DNA of 64,000 nt, taken from positions 1,240,001-1,304,000 of the forward strand of contig NZ_NIDE01000001.1 in assembly GCF_002197845.1 (NCBI RefSeq). The letters run 5' to 3'. Shown one piece after another: positions 61,157 through 64,000 of the stretch (positions are counted from its first letter, which is position 1; every line of letters begins with the position of its first letter). Below the pieces are notes generated by a model. The model was not told the origin of the DNA, did no database searches, and was given only the letters and a program-made list of their open reading frames with translations. The translations under genes and the position numbers were made by a program. The DNA is from Fimbriiglobus ruber. Lineage in GTDB: Bacteria; Planctomycetota; Planctomycetia; Gemmatales; Gemmataceae.

Positions 61157-61351
61157 GAAACCGCGAACACGGCGGGCAACACGGTCATCCCGAGGCGCCG
61201 GAATAAGCGGTCTGCACAGCGGATCCCACGAAGGCGCCGGGGCCGTTTTCGGGATGACCAATAGGCGCGTTCGATATTGGGTTTGGGTTCACGTTTTTCT
61301 CCGTGATCTCTGTGGCTCAGTCTGTTTTCTTTGTCGTCCGAGGTGGTGCCT

Positions 61352-64000
61352 GTGTTCGCTCGGTTCTTCATTGACCGCCCGATCTTCGCGACCGTGCTAT
61401 CCCTGCTCGTCACCCTCGCGGGGTTGGTCGGGTACTTCCGGCTGCCGGTCGCGCTCTACCCGGAGATCACGCCGCCGACCGTCGAAGTGTCGGCCGTCTA
61501 CCCGGGGGCGAACGCGAAGGACGTGGTCAACACCGTCGCCGCCCCGATCGAGCAGCAGGTGAACGGCGTGGAGGGCATGATGTACATGTCGTCCACGTCG
61601 GCCAACGATGGGACGTACACGCTCACGGTCACGTTCAAAGCGGGCACCGACCTGAACATCGCCCAGGTCCTCGTCCAGAACCGCGCCAGCCTCGCCGACC
61701 GCGTCCTGCCGGACATCGTCCGCCGGCGGGGCGTGACGGTGAAGAAGAAGTCGACCGGCCAGCTCATGATCGTCAACCTGAAATCCCCGGGGGGGACGCG
61801 GAACGACGTCTACCTGAGCAACTACGCGACGATCCAACTCCGCGACGAACTGGCCCGGCTCGACGGCGTCGGCGACATCCAGTTCCTCGGCCAGCGGGAC
61901 TACAGTATGCGGGTCTGGCTCGACCCGAACAAGCTGGCCGCCCGGAACCTGACCGCCCTCGACACCGTCAACGCCATCATGGCGCAAAACGCCCAGGTGG
62001 CGGCCGGCCAGATCGGCCAGCCGCCGGCCCCGGTCGGCCAGACCTTCCAGTACACGATCAACACCCTCGGCCGCCTCGAAGACCCCACCCAGTTCGCCGA
62101 CATCATCCTCAAGACGGACGTGGACGGCCGCGCGGTCCGCATGCGCGACGTGGCGAAAGTCGACCTCGGGGCGGTCGGGTACGACCAGGTCTGTACGCTG
62201 GACGGCAAGCCGTCGGTGGCCCTCAGCATCTACCAACTCCCCGGCACGAACGCCCTCGAAACGGCCGAGCGGGTCCGGAAAAAGATGGGCGACCTCCGCG
62301 CGCGGTTCCCGGACGACGTGGACTACGAAATCGCGTACGACACCACGCCGTTCATCGACGAATCGGTCAGCGAGGTGTTCGTGACGCTCCGCGACGCGGT
62401 CGCCCTGGTGGCAATCGTGATGCTCGTCTTCCTGCAAAGCTGGCGGTCGGCGATCATCCCGTTGACCGCCGTCCCGGTCGCCATCATCGGCACGTTCGGG
62501 GCGATGTCGATGGCCGGCTTCAGCCTGAACGCGCTCACGCTGTTCGGCCTGGTGCTGGCGGTCGGGATCGTGGTCGACGACGCGATCGTGGTGGTCGAGG
62601 CGGTCGAACACCACATCGAACACGGGCTGACCCCGCGGGACGCGACGGTCGCCGCCATGAACGACGTGGCCGGCCCGGTGATCGCGGTCGGGATGGTGCT
62701 GGCGGCCGTGTTCATCCCGTGCATTTTCATCACCGGGATCGTCGGCCAGTTCTTCCGCCAGTTCGCGGTCACGATCGCGATCTCGACCCTGTTGTCCGCG
62801 TTCAACTCGCTGACGCTCAGCCCGGCCCTGTGTGCCCTGATGCTGAAACCGCGCCAGGGCCGGGTCCGGGAGCCGCTCCCGCGGATCACGTTCCCGTTCG
62901 CGGCCGCCTACGCCGGCTACGCGCTGGCCCGGCACTTCGCCCCGCACCTCGCCCCGCTGACGGACTGGGTCCGCGACAACTTCCCGCTGGCGGCCCCCGT
63001 CCTCGCCGGGCGGGTCGTCCCGTGGGTGGTCCCGGCGGGCGCGGCCGTTCTCGGGTTCGGCATCGGGTGGCTGTTGCGGATCGTTTTGAACCGCGCCCTC
63101 GGGTTCAGCTTCTGGTTGTTCAACTGGGCGTTCGACAAGTTCACGCTGGGGTACATCGGCATCGTCCACGTCGTACTCTGGTTAACCCCACTCGCCCTGG
63201 TCGGGTATGCCGGGCTGGTCTGCCTCACATACGTGGTCATTACGAGTTCGCCGGTCGGGTTCATCCCGAACCAGGACAAGGGCTACCTGCTGGTCAACGT
63301 CCAGCTCCCGGATTCGGCGTCGCTCAGCCGGACGAACAACGTGGTTCGAGAAGTGGACCGCATCGCCCGGACACTTCCGGGGGTCAAGAACACGATCGCC
63401 GTCGCGGGCCAGTCCCAGCTTCTGAGCGCGAACGCCCCGAACTTCGGGACCGTGTACGTCATGCTCGAACACTTCGACCACCGGGTCGGCCCGGACATGA
63501 CCGCGGACGCGATCGGCGAGCGGCTCCAGCGCGAGTGCGACACCCTCACGGACGCCGAAATTCGCGTGTTCGGCGCGCCGCCGGTGGACGGCCTCGGGGC
63601 GACCGGCGGCGTCAAGATCATGGTCGAAGACCGGGGCGACCCCGACCCCAAGTTGCTCCAGAGTACGGCCGAACAGGTGGTCAAGGACGGCGCCGAGCAG
63701 CCGGACTTGCAGAACGTCTTCTCCGGCTTCCGGGCGGACACGCCCTGGCTCGAACTCAAGTTCGACCGCGAACAGGCCGAGGCGACGGGGGTGCCCGTCG
63801 CCAACGTGATCAACGACCTCCAGGTGTTGTTCGGGTCGCTGTACGTGAACGACTTCAACCGCTTCGGCCGCACGTGGCAGGTCAACGTCCAGGCGGACCA
63901 GCACTTCCGCGAAGACGTGCGCGACCCGCAACGGATGCTGGTCCGCACGCGGGACGGGCGGGTGGTCGCCCTGGCGGGGTTCGTGCAACTGCGCGAGACG
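61352..64000 (+). CDS. Second RND efflux pump subunit, runs off the window
   Basis: At least 883 residues, no stop before the window end. The GTG at 61352 gives MFARFFIDRPIFATVLSLLV. The pump hallmarks are YPEITPPTVEVSAVYPGANA, GLVLAVGIVVDDAIVVVEAV, FFRQFAVTIAISTLLSAFNS and VGFIPNQDKGYLLVNVQLPD. Between the first membrane bundle and the second periplasmic half it carries about 70 extra residues with further hydrophobic segments (AAYAGYALARHFAPHLAPLT and VVPAGAAVLGFGIGWLLRIV) absent from the neighbour. Two consecutive pumps with one adaptor recall MdtBC-type heteromeric systems. Confidence 0.92.
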   Translation, partial: MFARFFIDRPIFATVLSLLVTLAGLVGYFRLPVALYPEITPPTVEVSAVYPGANAKDVVNTVAAPIEQQVNGVEGMMYMSSTSANDGTYTLTVTFKAGTDLNIAQVLVQNRASLADRVLPDIVRRRGVTVKKKSTGQLMIVNLKSPGGTRNDVYLSNYATIQLRDELARLDGVGDIQFLGQRDYSMRVWLDPNKLAARNLTALDTVNAIMAQNAQVAAGQIGQPPAPVGQTFQYTINTLGRLEDPTQFADIILKTDVDGRAVRMRDVAKVDLGAVGYDQVCTLDGKPSVALSIYQLPGTNALETAERVRKKMGDLRARFPDDVDYEIAYDTTPFIDESVSEVFVTLRDAVALVAIVMLVFLQSWRSAIIPLTAVPVAIIGTFGAMSMAGFSLNALTLFGLVLAVGIVVDDAIVVVEAVEHHIEHGLTPRDATVAAMNDVAGPVIAVGMVLAAVFIPCIFITGIVGQFFRQFAVTIAISTLLSAFNSLTLSPALCALMLKPRQGRVREPLPRITFPFAAAYAGYALARHFAPHLAPLTDWVRDNFPLAAPVLAGRVVPWVVPAGAAVLGFGIGWLLRIVLNRALGFSFWLFNWAFDKFTLGYIGIVHVVLWLTPLALVGYAGLVCLTYVVITSSPVGFIPNQDKGYLLVNVQLPDSASLSRTNNVVREVDRIARTLPGVKNTIAVAGQSQLLSANAPNFGTVYVMLEHFDHRVGPDMTADAIGERLQRECDTLTDAEIRVFGAPPVDGLGATGGVKIMVEDRGDPDPKLLQSTAEQVVKDGAEQPDLQNVFSGFRADTPWLELKFDREQAEATGVPVANVINDLQVLFGSLYVNDFNRFGRTWQVNVQADQHFREDVRDPQRMLVRTRDGRVVALAGFVQLRET

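Noticed and set aside
60970-61161. Possible CRISPR or VNTR in the two 96-bp units
   Set aside because: Only two units, each a long palindrome with no spacers; a MITE-like element fits better.
61397-63169. Minus-strand open frame of 590 codons opposite the second pump
   Set aside because: It is the mirror of a clear RND pump frame that continues past the window end.

Overview
The window looks like a chromosome segment of a planctomycete of the Gemmataceae type (Gemmata/Fimbriiglobus-like). The reasons are high-GC coding DNA, H-X9-DG/DUF1559 pseudopilin-like proteins, a DUF1573 protein, an ECF sigma factor with a long C-terminal membrane-plus-repeat extension, many secreted proteins of unknown function, and several insertion sequences. 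The genus is inference; no rRNA or marker gene is present.

Left chromosomal flank (1-10.55 kb): a Gfo/Idh/MocA oxidoreductase, a secretin-like exported protein, a methylenetetrahydrofolate-reductase-like enzyme, a small unknown protein, two consecutive GT4 glycosyltransferases, a complete IS4-family element with 24-bp terminal repeats and a 9-bp target duplication, a small KOW-motif protein, a PA0069-type radical SAM protein and a tRNA-Leu(CAG).

Integrated element (about 10.55-42.32 kb): the tRNA-Leu 3' half is duplicated as a 59-bp perfect direct repeat at 10494-10552 and 42261-42319, with a tyrosine integrase immediately inside the left copy. Between the repeats is a decaying integrated plasmid. 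It holds a MobF relaxase-helicase, a VirD4/TraG coupling protein, a ParB-like protein, an iteron origin with a DnaA box and a RepA gene split by an IS5 copy, a ParA/small partner locus surrounded by palindromes, a ParDE toxin-antitoxin pair, a serine resolvase with an in-frame amber codon, a WGR protein and an AbrB protein. A family of 41-55-residue membrane microproteins with hairpin leaders is also encoded. No VirB-type mating-pair genes are seen, so it looks mobilisable rather than self-transmissible. The cargo includes a markedly AT-rich leucine-rich-repeat ROCO GTPase gene (about 1397 residues when reconstructed), split by a second IS5 copy and shifted by -1 at a T-tract. It also includes two unknown proteins next to large hairpins, and a cluster of exported proteins (Cys-rich, LolA-like, DUF1573, DUF1559) at 37.3-41.9 kb.

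Right chromosomal flank (42.3-64 kb): the displaced tRNA terminator, an ISKra4-family element with a probable programmed frameshift, a large secreted protein, a membrane-anchored GTPase, a patatin-like lipoprotein, the ECF sigma fusion, methionine sulfoxide reductase A, an alpha/beta hydrolase, and an RND efflux system. The efflux system has one membrane-fusion protein and two successive inner-membrane pumps, the second running off the window. A MITE-like palindromic repeat sits between the two pump genes.
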